Below are positions 34,909 to 44,174 of a stretch of DNA of 64,000 nt, piece by piece; within the stretch, counting starts at the first letter, position 1; each line of letters starts with the position of its first letter. Source of the stretch: Polynucleobacter sp. AP-Sving-400A-A2. Its GTDB lineage: Bacteria > Pseudomonadota > Gammaproteobacteria > Burkholderiales > Burkholderiaceae. Location of the stretch: the NCBI RefSeq assembly GCF_018688155.1, contig NZ_CP061312.1:310001-374000 (forward strand). The letters run 5' to 3'. The notes below the pieces were generated by a model that was not told the DNA's origin, did no database searches, and worked only from the letters and a program-made list of their open reading frames with translations. The position numbers and the translations under genes are program-made.

Positions 34909-35871
34909 ATGTCTACAAATGAGCAAAAGCGGCTTTCCCAGGAAATTACCCCTAAAGCGGTCTTTGAGGGACGTCGTGACTTAATCAAGAATGCTGCGGC
35001 CGGAGCCTTTGGTCTAGCGTTAGCTCCTTGGTTCTCGCGCGAGGCTCTTGCTGGCAATTCTCAAAAGTTAATTGCTACGCCAAACCCAAACTTTGTTTTG
35101 AAAGAAGAATCAACTACTTATCAGTATGTTACTGGCTATAACAACTTTTATGAGTTTGGAACGGATAAATCAGATCCCGCTGCTAATGCCCATAGTTTGC
35201 AAACTCGACCATGGACTGTGACGATTGAAGGTTTGGTTAAAAAACCAATGACTTTAGATATAGATGCCTTGCTCAAGCTCGCTCCGATGGAAGAGCGTAT
35301 TTATCGTATGCGCTGCGTTGAGGGTTGGTCGATGGTTATTCCTTGGGATGGTTACTCGCTATCCAAATTACTGAATCAGGTGCAGCCTTTAGGTTCTGCT
35401 AAGTATGTTGAATTTATTACCTTAGCTGATCGCAAACAAATGCCGGGTCTCAAGAGTCAGATTATCGAGTGGCCTTATCGCGAAGGTCTACGCTTGGATG
35501 AGGCTATGAACCCCCTGACGCTGCTCACCTTTGGTCTTTATGGTGAGACACTACCAAATCAGAATGGCGCACCGGTTCGCATTGTGGTGCCTTGGAAATA
35601 CGGTTTTAAGAGTGCGAAGTCGATTGTAAAAATTCGTGTAACGGAAGAAATGCCTAAGACTAGCTGGAGCCAGTTTGATGCGCGTGAGTATGGGTTTTAT
35701 TCCAATGTAAATCCTTCGGTTGATCACCCTCGCTGGAGTCAAGCGACCGAGCGCCGGATCGGCGACTCTAAAGGTGCCTTTGCCCCCAAAATCAAAACCC
35801 AAATGTTTAATGGTTATGGCGATCAAGTTGCGAATATGTATGCCGGGATGGATTTGAAGAAATTCTATTGA
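34909..35871 (+). CDS. msrP: Periplasmic methionine sulfoxide reductase, molybdopterin subunit MsrP
   Basis: A 320-residue oxidoreductase of the sulfite-oxidase fold (YedY/MsrP). A Tat signal is at residues 24-45 ([20 protein letters not shown]). The Mo-ligating Cys is in [15 protein letters not shown] near 144. MsrP repairs oxidised methionines in periplasmic proteins with electrons from MsrQ. SD GAGGAG precedes the ATG. It is the first of a tight four-gene operon. Confidence 0.93.
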   Translation: MSTNEQKRLSQEITPKAVFEGRRDLIKNAAAGAFGLALAPWFSREALAGNSQKLIATPNPNFVLKEESTTYQYVTGYNNFYEFGTDKSDPAANAHSLQTRPWTVTIEGLVKKPMTLDIDALLKLAPMEERIYRMRCVEGWSMVIPWDGYSLSKLLNQVQPLGSAKYVEFITLADRKQMPGLKSQIIEWPYREGLRLDEAMNPLTLLTFGLYGETLPNQNGAPVRIVVPWKYGFKSAKSIVKIRVTEEMPKTSWSQFDAREYGFYSNVNPSVDHPRWSQATERRIGDSKGAFAPKIKTQMFNGYGDQVANMYAGMDLKKFY

Positions 35872-35894
35872 TGCAAAACGATAAGTAAAGTGGG

Positions 35895-36482
35895 ATGAAG
35901 TTACTGATTTTCCTATTGGCGCTATTCCCGCTAGATCGTTTGATTTGGTTGGGGTTTACCGATGGCTTGGGCGCGAATCCAATTGAGTTCATTACGCGCT
36001 CGACGGGAACGTGGGCCTTAGCCTTCTTGTGTTTGACGCTGGCAATGACGCCATTACGTTTGATAACGAATTCAACGACATGGATTCGGTATCGCAGAAT
36101 GTTGGGCCTTTTTAGCTTCTTTTATGCATCACTCCATTTTGTAATTTGGCTTTGGCTAGATCAGGATTTTGATCTCATAGAGATGTTCAAAGACGTAGTG
36201 AAGCGGCCTTTTATTACGATGGGCTTTATTAGCCTGGTTTTGCTATTGCCACTAGCGCTGACCTCTACCCACTGGGCTCAAAGAAAACTGGGTCGTCGCT
36301 GGGCACACTTACATCGACTCATTTATCTCATTGCCTGCACCGCAATCCTCCACTATTGGTGGCACAAGGCAGGCAAGAATGATTTCGATACCGTCACAAT
36401 CTATGCAGCGGTTTTGCTATTACTCTTATGTTGTAGGATTCCTTATATTCGCAAGCTTTTGGGCAAGCGATTTACCATTTAA
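35895..36482 (+). CDS. msrQ: MsrQ heme-binding membrane subunit
   Basis: A 195-residue integral membrane protein (YedZ) with six segments; it passes quinol electrons to MsrP. The heme-type His are in FYASLHFVIW near 78 and WAHLHRLIYLIACTAILHYWW near 143. Twenty-four bases separate it from msrP. Length and topology match the family. Confidence 0.92.
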   Translation: MKLLIFLLALFPLDRLIWLGFTDGLGANPIEFITRSTGTWALAFLCLTLAMTPLRLITNSTTWIRYRRMLGLFSFFYASLHFVIWLWLDQDFDLIEMFKDVVKRPFITMGFISLVLLLPLALTSTHWAQRKLGRRWAHLHRLIYLIACTAILHYWWHKAGKNDFDTVTIYAAVLLLLLCCRIPYIRKLLGKRFTI

Positions 36483-36495
36483 GGATATTTTGCTC

Positions 36496-37080
36496 ATGAC
36501 CCTATTTCCTCGCTCTCGCGATTCATTGCTTGCTCTATTGGGCTCGCTACTGATTTGCTTCGGATCCACGCAGGTCATGGCTCAGCAAGGCGATCAGGCA
36601 GTGAAGACCATAGCTGCTTTAGATGTCCCTCGTTACCTCGGCACTTGGTATGAGATTTCAAAATTCCCGAACTGGTTTCAGAAAAAATGTGCATCTAATA
36701 CCAAAGCCGTCTATAGCACTAAGCCAGATGGCAATCTTCGGGTTCTTAATAGTTGCAAAACTGCCGCTGGTGAGATTTCGGAGGCAGAGGGTTTGGCTCG
36801 CCAAATTGGTAGTCAGGATTCACCTAAATTAGAAGTACGTTTTGCCCCCGAGTGGCTCTCTTTTTTGCCTTTGGTATGGGGCGACTATTGGGTGATTGAT
36901 TTAGATCCGCTATATCAATTAGCGGCTGTGAGTGACCCTAGAAGAGAGTATCTTTGGGTGTTATCAAGAACCCCTCAGCCTGACCCCAAAGCCTATGCCG
37001 ATTTATTGCAACGCTTAAAGCAACAGCAATTCGATATTCAAAAGCTTGAAATCACTGCGCAGAAAACTGATGGCATTTGA
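36496..37080 (+). CDS. Bacterial lipocalin, secreted
   Basis: A 194-residue lipocalin (Blc-like). The ATG at 36496 has AAGGA upstream and starts a signal peptide cut near QVMA|QQ; there is no proper lipobox, so the mature protein is probably soluble in the periplasm. Family motifs are RYLGTWYEISKFPNWFQ (GxW), VWGDYWVIDLD near 140 (YWVIDLD is the second signature) and YLWVLSRTP near 165. Lipocalins bind fatty acids and lysophospholipids and are often linked to membrane stress. It starts 13 bp after msrQ. Confidence 0.87.
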   Translation: MTLFPRSRDSLLALLGSLLICFGSTQVMAQQGDQAVKTIAALDVPRYLGTWYEISKFPNWFQKKCASNTKAVYSTKPDGNLRVLNSCKTAAGEISEAEGLARQIGSQDSPKLEVRFAPEWLSFLPLVWGDYWVIDLDPLYQLAAVSDPRREYLWVLSRTPQPDPKAYADLLQRLKQQQFDIQKLEITAQKTDGI

Positions 37081-38011
37081 AAAGCGCATCGGCAATTACT
37101 TGCTCCCACCCGGAATAGAGATTTTCGAGCGCGGGTGGTTATCAGCAAACAATGTTTTACTCTTCAGTGAGGAAGATGTATCTCTGGTTGATAGTGGGTA
37201 CTGTGCGCACCAGCAGATGACGGTTGATCTTGTCACTAATGCACTGAAGCGGCATGGCTTAAAAAATCTCAATAAAGTAGTCAACACCCACCTGCACTCG
37301 GATCATTGTGGGGGTAACGCAGCTTTATCAGAAGTATTTGATTGCGAGATCTGGATACCGCAAGCGGAGGCCATTGCTGTACAAGACTGGGATGAGAATT
37401 TACTCAGTTTTGAACAGCTAGGACAAGAGTGCCCACGCTTTAGTCATCAAGCTCTCTTAGTGCCTGGCGAAGAAATTAGCTTAGGCTCTTATCGCTGGCA
37501 AATTCTGGCTGCTCCAGGCCATGACAACCACTCGGTCATGTTGTACCAAGAGCAGCATCAAATCTTGATCTCTGCCGATGCACTATGGGAAGAGGGCTTT
37601 GGAGTCATCTTTCCTGAGCTCTGGGGTGAGGGTGGCTTTGAAGAAGTGGCGCAGACCTTAGAGTTGATTGAAGGGCTCCCCGTTGCTTTAGTTATTCCTG
37701 GACACGGCAAGCCTTTTACGGATGTCAGGAAGTCAATTGAGACTGCAAAATCCCGCCTTGATTACCTCTCAAGTGATGCTGATCGCAATGCACGTCATGG
37801 GGCTAAGGTACTTTTAAAGTACAAGCTATTGGAATGGCGTAGACGAAAATTAGCAGAGGCGCATCAGTGGATTGTAGGTACGCCTGTATTGGAAAGCATT
37901 CGTAAGCAGCTCAATATGAGTACTGAGGAGTTTCCAATTTGGTTAGTAGAGGCTTTAGTGAAATCGAAAGCGGCAGTCATTGAAAACGATTTTTTAATCA
38001 ACCAAGACTAA
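37070..38011 (+). CDS. Metallo-beta-lactamase-fold hydrolase
   Basis: A 313-residue MBL-fold enzyme. HxHxDH is HLHSDH near residue 73, with the third His in APGHDNHS near 147, Asp in LISADALWEEGF near 165 and the last His in IPGHGKPF near 215. A helical C-terminal extension of about 85 residues is present. It overlaps the lipocalin gene by 11 bp and completes the msrPQ operon. Substrate unknown (perhaps a thioester or lactone). Confidence 0.82.
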   Translation: MAFEKRIGNYLLPPGIEIFERGWLSANNVLLFSEEDVSLVDSGYCAHQQMTVDLVTNALKRHGLKNLNKVVNTHLHSDHCGGNAALSEVFDCEIWIPQAEAIAVQDWDENLLSFEQLGQECPRFSHQALLVPGEEISLGSYRWQILAAPGHDNHSVMLYQEQHQILISADALWEEGFGVIFPELWGEGGFEEVAQTLELIEGLPVALVIPGHGKPFTDVRKSIETAKSRLDYLSSDADRNARHGAKVLLKYKLLEWRRRKLAEAHQWIVGTPVLESIRKQLNMSTEEFPIWLVEALVKSKAAVIENDFLINQD

Positions 38012-38019
38012 AGTGTTCT

Positions 38020-38844
38020 TCAGAAATTAAACGACAGTTTTCCATAAAAAGACCAGTCGTAAACAGGATAACTTTGCACGACCTGTTTGCTAGCACCCGC
38101 GGCGACTAAGAAACTTTTATTAAGACGATGGGTCACCATAGCATCGAGCGGGATAAACCAGCCACCCCCTCCACCGGTATTCCAAACAATTCCATTTTCA
38201 TCCCATAATCGCAGTTGAGTGCTGGGAGAAATATTAAATCCGAGCGTTGGAAAAATATTGAGATTACGAACTAGGGGCGGTTGATTGGGGTTGTTAGCAA
38301 ATGAATTGCCCTTAGTGTCAAATCCATACATATACCTGAGTAATGGTGAAAAGTCGGAGAGTCTTGAATCATTTCCCTTATTGGGTACATATACTGTGCC
38401 GATCTGAGGGCCGGCAGCCCATTGTCCGTTATTGCCAAATGGAAAAATAACCCTAGCACCTAATGTGCCTTCCCAATTCTTCAGAATACTGGGGTGATTT
38501 CCCCAGACGGTGAGCATGGTATTGCCGGCGTTATACGTGCCGGATGACTGCTCTGCAAGCGTGGGGCCGAAAGTTGAAACATAGGAGGTATCTAGCCGCA
38601 TGGTACCTCGCCACTGTTCAAACTGTAATGGCTGGTAGTAGCGCAACTTCAAGGTATCGCTTTGGGTTTGCTCTCCAAAGGTATTGTGATACCCCCAAAA
38701 TTCTAGAACACGCTGACTCGAGTATTGATCGGATGCTTCCTCTAGATTTAAAAAACCTCCGGAAAACTTACTTCCATCAGCGAAAGCATTTCCTATTAAT
38801 CCCAATGAAATCAGGCAGTAAGTAAAAATACGTAACAATGTCAT
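38020..38844 (-). CDS. Hypothetical outer-membrane beta-barrel-like protein
   Basis: A 274-residue protein with a signal peptide (residues 1-22, ends NAFA|DG) and alternating aromatic/polar strands ending in WSFYGKLSFNF, where a terminal Phe is typical for BAM-assembled barrels. It resembles transporter-like or MetA-pathway outer-membrane proteins without a recognised domain. Single gene. Function unknown. Confidence 0.65.
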   Translation of the reverse strand: MTLLRIFTYCLISLGLIGNAFADGSKFSGGFLNLEEASDQYSSQRVLEFWGYHNTFGEQTQSDTLKLRYYQPLQFEQWRGTMRLDTSYVSTFGPTLAEQSSGTYNAGNTMLTVWGNHPSILKNWEGTLGARVIFPFGNNGQWAAGPQIGTVYVPNKGNDSRLSDFSPLLRYMYGFDTKGNSFANNPNQPPLVRNLNIFPTLGFNISPSTQLRLWDENGIVWNTGGGGGWFIPLDAMVTHRLNKSFLVAAGASKQVVQSYPVYDWSFYGKLSFNF

Positions 38845-38896
38845 ATACGCAGTAATATAAATGACTCAGTCAATTACATGAAATAAGTTGAACAAT

Positions 38897-39670
38897 ATGG
38901 AACATACAGTTTTAATCACCGGCGCTACTGCTGGCTTTGGAGAGGCAACTGCGAGACGGTTTTTGGCGAATGGCCATCAAGTAATCGCTTTGGGTAGAAG
39001 AGTCGAGCGCCTAGAGGCTTTGAAAGCATCTCTGCCGGTAGAGCAGCAGAAAAAATTACTCACTTTGGCCCTTGATGTTTGCGATAGCGCAAAGGTGGAT
39101 GGGCTCGCAGCCACACTACCAGCGGAGTTTGCCAAGGTGACAGTATTAGTGAATAACGCTGGATTGGCTTTGGGGCTTGAGCCGGCGCATCAAGCCTTAC
39201 TTACGGATTGGGATCAAATGATTGACACCAATATCAAGGGGCTAGTACATATGACGCGTGCCTTTTTGCCGGGAATGGTTGAGCGTAAATGTGGCCACGT
39301 GATTAATCTAGGTTCAGTAGCGGCAAATTACCCCTATCCGGGGGGCAACGTCTACGGCGGCACTAAAGCCTTTGTTCAGCAATTTAGTTTAAATCTCAGG
39401 GCGGATTTAATTGGTACGCCAGTACGCGTTACTTGCGTTGAGCCAGGACTGTGTTCTGGAACTGAGTTTTCTAATGTGCGCTTTAAGGGTGATGACAGTA
39501 AGGCCGGTAAGGTCTACTCCGGCGTGAAAGCATTGAGTGCGGATGATGTGGCAGAAGCTATTTATTGGTCCGCCAACTTACCAAGTCACATGAATATTAA
39601 TTTGGTAGAGCTGATGCCAGTGCAGCAAGCCTTCAGTGGCCTAAATATTCACAGGGGTGATTTGCAATAA
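38897..39670 (+). CDS. ydfG: Short-chain dehydrogenase YdfG-like (NADP 3-hydroxy acid dehydrogenase)
   Basis: A 257-residue classical SDR. The cofactor motif TGATAGFGEATARRF is at the start, NNAG at about 85, and the catalytic Ser, Tyr and Lys lie in NLGSVAANYPYPGGNVYGGTKAFV near 140-160. YdfG oxidises serine, 3-hydroxyisobutyrate and related acids with NADP. ATG at 38897 was preferred over TTG at 38888. Confidence 0.85.
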   Translation: MEHTVLITGATAGFGEATARRFLANGHQVIALGRRVERLEALKASLPVEQQKKLLTLALDVCDSAKVDGLAATLPAEFAKVTVLVNNAGLALGLEPAHQALLTDWDQMIDTNIKGLVHMTRAFLPGMVERKCGHVINLGSVAANYPYPGGNVYGGTKAFVQQFSLNLRADLIGTPVRVTCVEPGLCSGTEFSNVRFKGDDSKAGKVYSGVKALSADDVAEAIYWSANLPSHMNINLVELMPVQQAFSGLNIHRGDLQ

Positions 39671-39673
39671 AAC

Positions 39674-40213
39674 CTAAATTGTCGGTTTCCATTTGTAAAA
39701 CTGGGGGTAGACGCGCATCACTACTGGTCCGTCGAAATCCCAGGATTTACAGGTTCCCAAATAGAGTGGTGGTTTGTTGTCATCCGCGTCAAATAGTGCC
39801 CCTGGAATAGACTGAAATGCAGCAGTAGCAATATTGCTCAGAAGTTCTCTTAAATGAGTGCATCCCTTAATACCCCCAAGGTGTTCATTAATCGTTTTTC
39901 GCCAGCCCTTGCCAATACGGGTCCCAATCAGTGCATCCATCGGCGGTATCACTTGTGGGCATTCTGGGTGGGGGTGGCTATCCATAGCCACTTCAATTGC
40001 TTGAATCACTAATTCAGTATTGACGGTAATGCGAACCCACATGTCGTGGAAGGCTTGGCCTGGCTCCCAAGTTTTCCCGCCGGTGGTAAATGGCTGAAAT
40101 TTAAAATCTCGTAAATGCGCTTCAATGTCCCATAAGCCATCTTCTCGAGCGTAGCCCTGAAAAGTAATTTCACGAGTATGGAGAGGATTTCTGGGAGCTG
40201 GGGTTGAGAGCAT
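39674..40213 (-). CDS. DUF2889 family protein
   Basis: A 179-residue soluble protein of DUF2889. Blocks seen are PLHTREITFQGYAREDGLWDIE near 10, DMWVRITVNTELVIQ near 58, and KGCTHLRELL near 123. Distributed in proteobacteria and actinobacteria with no known function. A single gene convergent with ydfG. Confidence 0.8.
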   Translation of the reverse strand: MLSTPAPRNPLHTREITFQGYAREDGLWDIEAHLRDFKFQPFTTGGKTWEPGQAFHDMWVRITVNTELVIQAIEVAMDSHPHPECPQVIPPMDALIGTRIGKGWRKTINEHLGGIKGCTHLRELLSNIATAAFQSIPGALFDADDNKPPLYLGTCKSWDFDGPVVMRVYPQFYKWKPTI

Positions 40214-40313
40214 AGCAGTAGTAAGTAAGAGGCTTGGAAGCGAGATGTATCCATCATAACGGCTTCATTCCACGGCTACTGTGAGGGCGGCTTTGTAGTA
40301 TTCTCGGCAAGGT

Positions 40314-41048
40314 ATGGCTAAACCAATCTCTCTCGAAAAAATACTATTTAGCCAAGGCTTTGGTACTAGGCGCTATTGCAGTGATTTAGTCTATGCCGAC
40401 TTAGTCAAGGTCAATGGTGTTCCAGCCAATGATCCAGAGGAGCGTATTGCTACCGAGGGATTGATGCTCAATGTAGAGGGCAAAGATTGGGAGTTTCATG
40501 AAAAAGCCTATATCGCTTTCAACAAGCCGCCAAACCATGAGTGCTCTCACAAAACTACACACCATCCCAGCGTCTACAGTTTATTGCCTAAACCTTTTGT
40601 AGAGCGAGGCTTGCAATGTGTCGGGCGCTTAGACTTTGACACTACTGGCTTAATTTTGATTTCGGATGATGGCCAGTTTATTCATAAGATGACCACACCC
40701 AAAAAAAATATCGGCAAGGTATATGAGATCACCACTCCTGAGCCCATTACCCAAAAGCAGATTGATCATTTATTAACAGGTGTTGTGTTAGATGATGATC
40801 CAAAGCCCTGTTTTGCTACAGCATGCCAGCAGCTTGGAGAGCATGTGTTAGCAATGACGATTGTTGAGGGGCGCTATCATCAAGTAAAGCGAATGATGGC
40901 TGCGGTAGGTAATCATGTTGCTAAGTTGCACCGTACCGAAATCGGGCAATACATCATGCCAGCCGATTTGCCTGAGGGTGAGTGGCACTGGCTGTACCCA
41001 GATGATTTACAGAAACTATCTCAGAGTGTAGGAGCTCCTAATGTCTAA
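40314..41048 (+). CDS. rsuA: Pseudouridine synthase, RsuA type (16S rRNA U516)
   Basis: A 244-residue pseudouridine synthase with an N-terminal S4 RNA-binding domain (SLEKILFSQGFGTRRYCSDL). The catalytic Asp motif GRLDFDTTGLILISDDG is near 102, and the C-terminal signature EGRYHQVKRMMAAVGNHV is near 185. It most resembles the RsuA group, which modifies 16S rRNA U516. It overlaps the downstream dehydratase gene by 8 bp. Confidence 0.88.
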   Translation: MAKPISLEKILFSQGFGTRRYCSDLVYADLVKVNGVPANDPEERIATEGLMLNVEGKDWEFHEKAYIAFNKPPNHECSHKTTHHPSVYSLLPKPFVERGLQCVGRLDFDTTGLILISDDGQFIHKMTTPKKNIGKVYEITTPEPITQKQIDHLLTGVVLDDDPKPCFATACQQLGEHVLAMTIVEGRYHQVKRMMAAVGNHVAKLHRTEIGQYIMPADLPEGEWHWLYPDDLQKLSQSVGAPNV

Positions 41049-41343
41049 ACCGAATTTACTTCCTAAAGACTTTGACTTTGCAGCAGTGTTGCCGCAGTGG
41101 CAGGTGCATCTTCATACTCAAGTGTTGGAGCGGGTGTTTGTATTTAAGGACTTTAAGAGTGCCTTTGAGTTCATGACGCTATGTGCAGAATTTGCTGAGG
41201 AGTTGGATCATCACCCAGACTGGTCAAATGCTTGGAATAAGGTAGCAGTGAAATTGAGCACCCATTCAATGAAGGCTCTGACCGAGTTAGATATCGCTAT
41301 GGCGAGCGCCATGGATCAATTCGCTCTGCAAATCTCAGCTTAG
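41041..41343 (+). CDS. 4a-hydroxytetrahydrobiopterin dehydratase (PCD/DCoH)
   Basis: A 100-residue pterin-4a-carbinolamine dehydratase. The active site EELDHHPDW (near 58), followed by VAVKLSTHSMKALTELDIAMA, carries the conserved His pair, His and Asp. It recycles the pterin cofactor of phenylalanine hydroxylase; no hydroxylase gene is in the window. It overlaps rsuA by 8 bp. Confidence 0.87.
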   Translation: MSKPNLLPKDFDFAAVLPQWQVHLHTQVLERVFVFKDFKSAFEFMTLCAEFAEELDHHPDWSNAWNKVAVKLSTHSMKALTELDIAMASAMDQFALQISA

Positions 41344-41349
41344 TTCGTT

Positions 41350-41568
41350 TTACTGTACTTCCTCATCATCTTCATCCTCGGAAGTAATGCTCATGAGTAT
41401 AGTTGCTAAAAGACCATAAACCACTTCTGTGGCGATCATGCCATCTTCATCAAGCTCATCAATCAGATCATTTAGGCAATCTTCCGTTGGCTCATTTAAG
41501 AGTGTCATGGCGCATTCGCACCCATAATCAAAATCTTCGTCGTTTTGGGTTTGAGTATCGTTCGTCAT
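41350..41568 (-). CDS. Small acidic hypothetical protein
   Basis: A 72-residue very acidic protein with N- and C-terminal Asp/Glu runs and a hydrophobic middle (VVYGLLATILMSI). Two cysteines (GCECAM) are near residue 17. No family recognised. Its stop lies 7 bp from the convergent dehydratase gene end. Confidence 0.6.
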   Translation of the reverse strand: MTNDTQTQNDEDFDYGCECAMTLLNEPTEDCLNDLIDELDEDGMIATEVVYGLLATILMSITSEDEDDEEVQ

Positions 41569-41626
41569 AAGAATCCTTTAAGTGATGCTGCAGAATAGCA
41601 AATAAAGACTCTCTAGCCCAGCCCTA

Positions 41627-42169
41627 TTATTTTAGAAGCGCAAGAACTTCTTTGAAGACGGGATTTTGAGCTGTTTTTAACCACTCAAATCCGAGCATCT
41701 CAACAGTAATCAGTCGTGCTCCAGCAGTGCTTAATCGATTAAGCGCAATTTGCTTATCGAGAGCTCGGCGTGAGCCAACCCCATCGACCACTACAGAAAC
41801 ATCGAAGCCCTCATCGATGAGCTTAAGCGCAGTTTGCATTAAGCAAACATGGGTTTCGCATCCCATCAGAATGCACTGTTGGCGAGTATCTGGAATAGCG
41901 GCAATCAGACCGTCAGCGCAGGCATTTAAATACTCCTTTTGAATTGTTTTGCTACAAAAAGACTGAATAGAATCGAGATTACTTCCGAGGCTACTCGGAC
42001 TTTGCTCTGTGCTAATAATCGGAATCTCGAGTAGTTGGGCAATTTGAGCAGTTCGAATACAATGCTTTAGCACTGCTTCTCCTTGATCAATTGCTGGCAT
42101 CAGGCGCCCCTGTAAATCGATCAAGATGAGGATAGAATTTTCCGAGTGGATTTGCCTTGATTGGCTCAT
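41627..42169 (-). CDS. Isochorismatase-family cysteine hydrolase
   Basis: A 180-residue hydrolase similar to YcaC-type enzymes. The Asp is in ILIDLQGRLMPAI, the Lys in IQKEYLNAC near 90 and the nucleophile Cys in GCETHVCLMQTAL near 110. Members release ammonia or hydrolyse amides/ureido groups. It overlaps the upstream acetyltransferase gene by 4 bp. Confidence 0.83.
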   Translation of the reverse strand: MSQSRQIHSENSILILIDLQGRLMPAIDQGEAVLKHCIRTAQIAQLLEIPIISTEQSPSSLGSNLDSIQSFCSKTIQKEYLNACADGLIAAIPDTRQQCILMGCETHVCLMQTALKLIDEGFDVSVVVDGVGSRRALDKQIALNRLSTAGARLITVEMLGFEWLKTAQNPVFKEVLALLK

Positions 42170-42696
42170 AGTGGCAGTCTCACAGTTTTAAAGTCAGGGT
42201 CATCATCCTGGCTATGAATCTGAAAGCCCAGATCAGAGACTAGATGGAGCATTCTAGAATTTTTGCTCAGGACATATCCAATCATTTCTTGTAGGCCATT
42301 CTTTTTTGCATATTCAATGAGATCCAGCATCAAATGTGTACCAACGCCCTGTGTAGTTTGACTATCACTCACACTCAGGGAGAATTCACAAGCATGTTGA
42401 TTGGGCGGTGTTACGTAGCGTGCAATCCCAATAATCTCCTCAGTCCCAGTTTGGCTTGTGATTACCGCAAGTAATGCCATTTCTTTTTTATAGTCCAAGT
42501 GTAAGATGTCATCGAGAAAGTCATCGGGAAGTTTGGAGATTGCATGGGCAAATCTAAGATAACGACTTTCTGGCGAAAGATGATTGAATAGCTCAATGAT
42601 TCGCTCTCGATCGTCTGCTTGGATGGGGCGAATCTGGTAATTGCCCCCATCACCAAACGCATAGGACTTATTGGTAAATGGGGTTGATGTATTCAT
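42166..42696 (-). CDS. GNAT-family N-acetyltransferase
   Basis: A 176-residue acetyltransferase. The acetyl-CoA pyrophosphate-binding segment is QTTQGVGTHLM near 112. The domain resembles the C-terminal acetyltransferase part of bacterial Pat proteins (YQIRPIQADDRERIIELFNHLSPESRYLRF). First gene of a two-gene unit with the isochorismatase. Substrate unknown. Confidence 0.82.
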   Translation of the reverse strand: MNTSTPFTNKSYAFGDGGNYQIRPIQADDRERIIELFNHLSPESRYLRFAHAISKLPDDFLDDILHLDYKKEMALLAVITSQTGTEEIIGIARYVTPPNQHACEFSLSVSDSQTTQGVGTHLMLDLIEYAKKNGLQEMIGYVLSKNSRMLHLVSDLGFQIHSQDDDPDFKTVRLPL

Positions 42697-42841
42697 AAGA
42701 GATAGAGGGAGGGATAGTTATTCTAGGATACCTTCTTTATATCTCTACTTGAAGCCTTTTAGCTCTAAAATAAAGCAGCGGTGATCCAACCCTCAGCAGC
42801 CTATTGGCGACTGTGCTACTCAGTACAAATAGGAAAGAGTG

Positions 42842-43159
42842 ATGCGTATTTCAGCCCAGTTCAGAATAATTTATATCTTCAGTATTGTTTTTGGTTTTGT
42901 GCCATTAAGTATTGTTAGCGCACAAACATTCTCTCCTTATACTCCAACACAAATCCAGGAATTCAATAGCCAGCCTATTGCACCTTTAGAGACTCCTGCT
43001 GGCCCAGTGTATACAGAACCTCCCCCAATCAGGCAGAGTTCGAATAAACCATTTGATGCTCGCTATGTCAAAAACCCCGACGGTGAGGAACAGGCCGAAG
43101 CGCAGGGGGCTGAATCGACTGCACCGTTTGAGCCAATCCCTGCGACCATGGTTTTTTAG
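42842..43159 (+). CDS. Hypothetical secreted proline-rich protein
   Basis: A 105-residue protein with a signal peptide (about residues 1-27, cut after VSA) and a Pro/Glu-rich, low-complexity mature part. SD AGGAAAGA ends three bases before ATG 42842. The gene lies 49 bp upstream of a periplasmic parvulin. No domain recognised. Confidence 0.6.
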   Translation: MRISAQFRIIYIFSIVFGFVPLSIVSAQTFSPYTPTQIQEFNSQPIAPLETPAGPVYTEPPPIRQSSNKPFDARYVKNPDGEEQAEAQGAESTAPFEPIPATMVF

Positions 43160-43208
43160 TGATCGCAAACTGTTAACATTGCTTCTACATTTTAGAAAAG
43201 AGTTATCC

Positions 43209-44027
43209 ATGAAATCCATATCTATTTCTTATCTTGCAAGCTTTGTGATAGCTTTAGGCTTTTCAACGATTACATATTCTCAGAATGCATTACCCGTGAA
43301 TGCTGCTGCTTCCGTTAATGGGACGATCATCAGCAATGATGTTGTTGAGCAGGGTATTCAGGCGGCCTTAGCGCAGGGTCAAAAAGATTCTCCAGAGCTT
43401 CGTAATGCAGTCTTAGGAAAAATGATTGAAATCTCACTTCTTTCACAGCAGGCTGAAAAAGATGGACTCGCTAACTCTGATAGAGCTAACAGTCAGCTAG
43501 CTTTGATTCGACAAAATTACTTGGCAGACTTAGAGTTGTCTACTTACATGTCAAGAAATCCAGTGAGTGATGCTGACGTGCAAGCGGAGTACAACCGTGA
43601 GATCGCTTCTTTAGGCCCACAAGGCATGATTGTGGAATATAAGGTAAGTGACATAGCTGTTGCTACTGAGGCTGATGCACAAGCCGCCCTAGCTAGAATT
43701 AAGAAAGGCGAGTCTTTTGATAAAGTGGCTAAGAGCCTTTCACTTGCGCCAAATAAGGTTCAAGGTGGGGCTATAGGCTGGGTACAGGCTGGGCAAACCT
43801 TGCCACAGATTGCTGCTGTTCTCACAGTCCTGTCTAAGGGCCAGGTTTCTCCTAACCCAATTCAGATGCCACAGGGGTGGTATTTAATTAAGTTGGAAGA
43901 TAAAAAATCTAGCAAGCCCCCAACTTATGAGCAAGCTAAAGCAGTCATTCGTAATGCCATGATGCAGAAAAAGCAGTTTGAATTTCTCTCTCAGCTGCGT
44001 CAGGGTGCGAATATTGTCGTACGCTAA
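43209..44027 (+). CDS. Periplasmic parvulin-type peptidyl-prolyl isomerase
   Basis: A 272-residue PpiC/SurA-like protein. ATG at 43209 starts a signal peptide (cut near TYSQ|NA); the longer in-frame start would add 52 unrelated residues. An N-terminal SurA-like helical domain leads to the parvulin core: YKVSDIAVATEADAQAAL, GESFDKVAKSLS, GGAIGWVQAGQ, and GWYLIKLEDK. It helps fold outer-membrane proteins. A weak terminator follows. Confidence 0.85.
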   Translation: MKSISISYLASFVIALGFSTITYSQNALPVNAAASVNGTIISNDVVEQGIQAALAQGQKDSPELRNAVLGKMIEISLLSQQAEKDGLANSDRANSQLALIRQNYLADLELSTYMSRNPVSDADVQAEYNREIASLGPQGMIVEYKVSDIAVATEADAQAALARIKKGESFDKVAKSLSLAPNKVQGGAIGWVQAGQTLPQIAAVLTVLSKGQVSPNPIQMPQGWYLIKLEDKKSSKPPTYEQAKAVIRNAMMQKKQFEFLSQLRQGANIVVR

Positions 44028-44052
44028 AACAGGGCAAGTAAGCTTGCTCCTG

Positions 44053-44083
44053 TAAAAAAAGGCGCCTGAACGCCCTTTTGCAT
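44053..44083 (+). terminator. Probable intrinsic terminator
   Basis: A-rich run followed by GGCGCCTGAACGCCC and TTTT (about 44054-44079); the stem has one mismatch. Confidence 0.65.
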
Positions 44084-44174
44084 TTCTACTCGCCTCTAGT
44101 GGTATTTCTCTATCTCAATGAATTGCATTCAGGAGTAGATTGGATAAATAAGCAATTGAACTAGGGAGATATAG

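Noticed and set aside
36331..36495. N-terminal extension of the lipocalin gene inside msrQ
   Set aside because: It is an out-of-frame read of msrQ; ATG 36496 has an SD and starts a signal peptide.
43053..43208. N-terminal extension of the parvulin gene
   Set aside because: Overlaps the upstream secreted-protein gene in another frame and would bury the clear signal peptide that starts at 43209.
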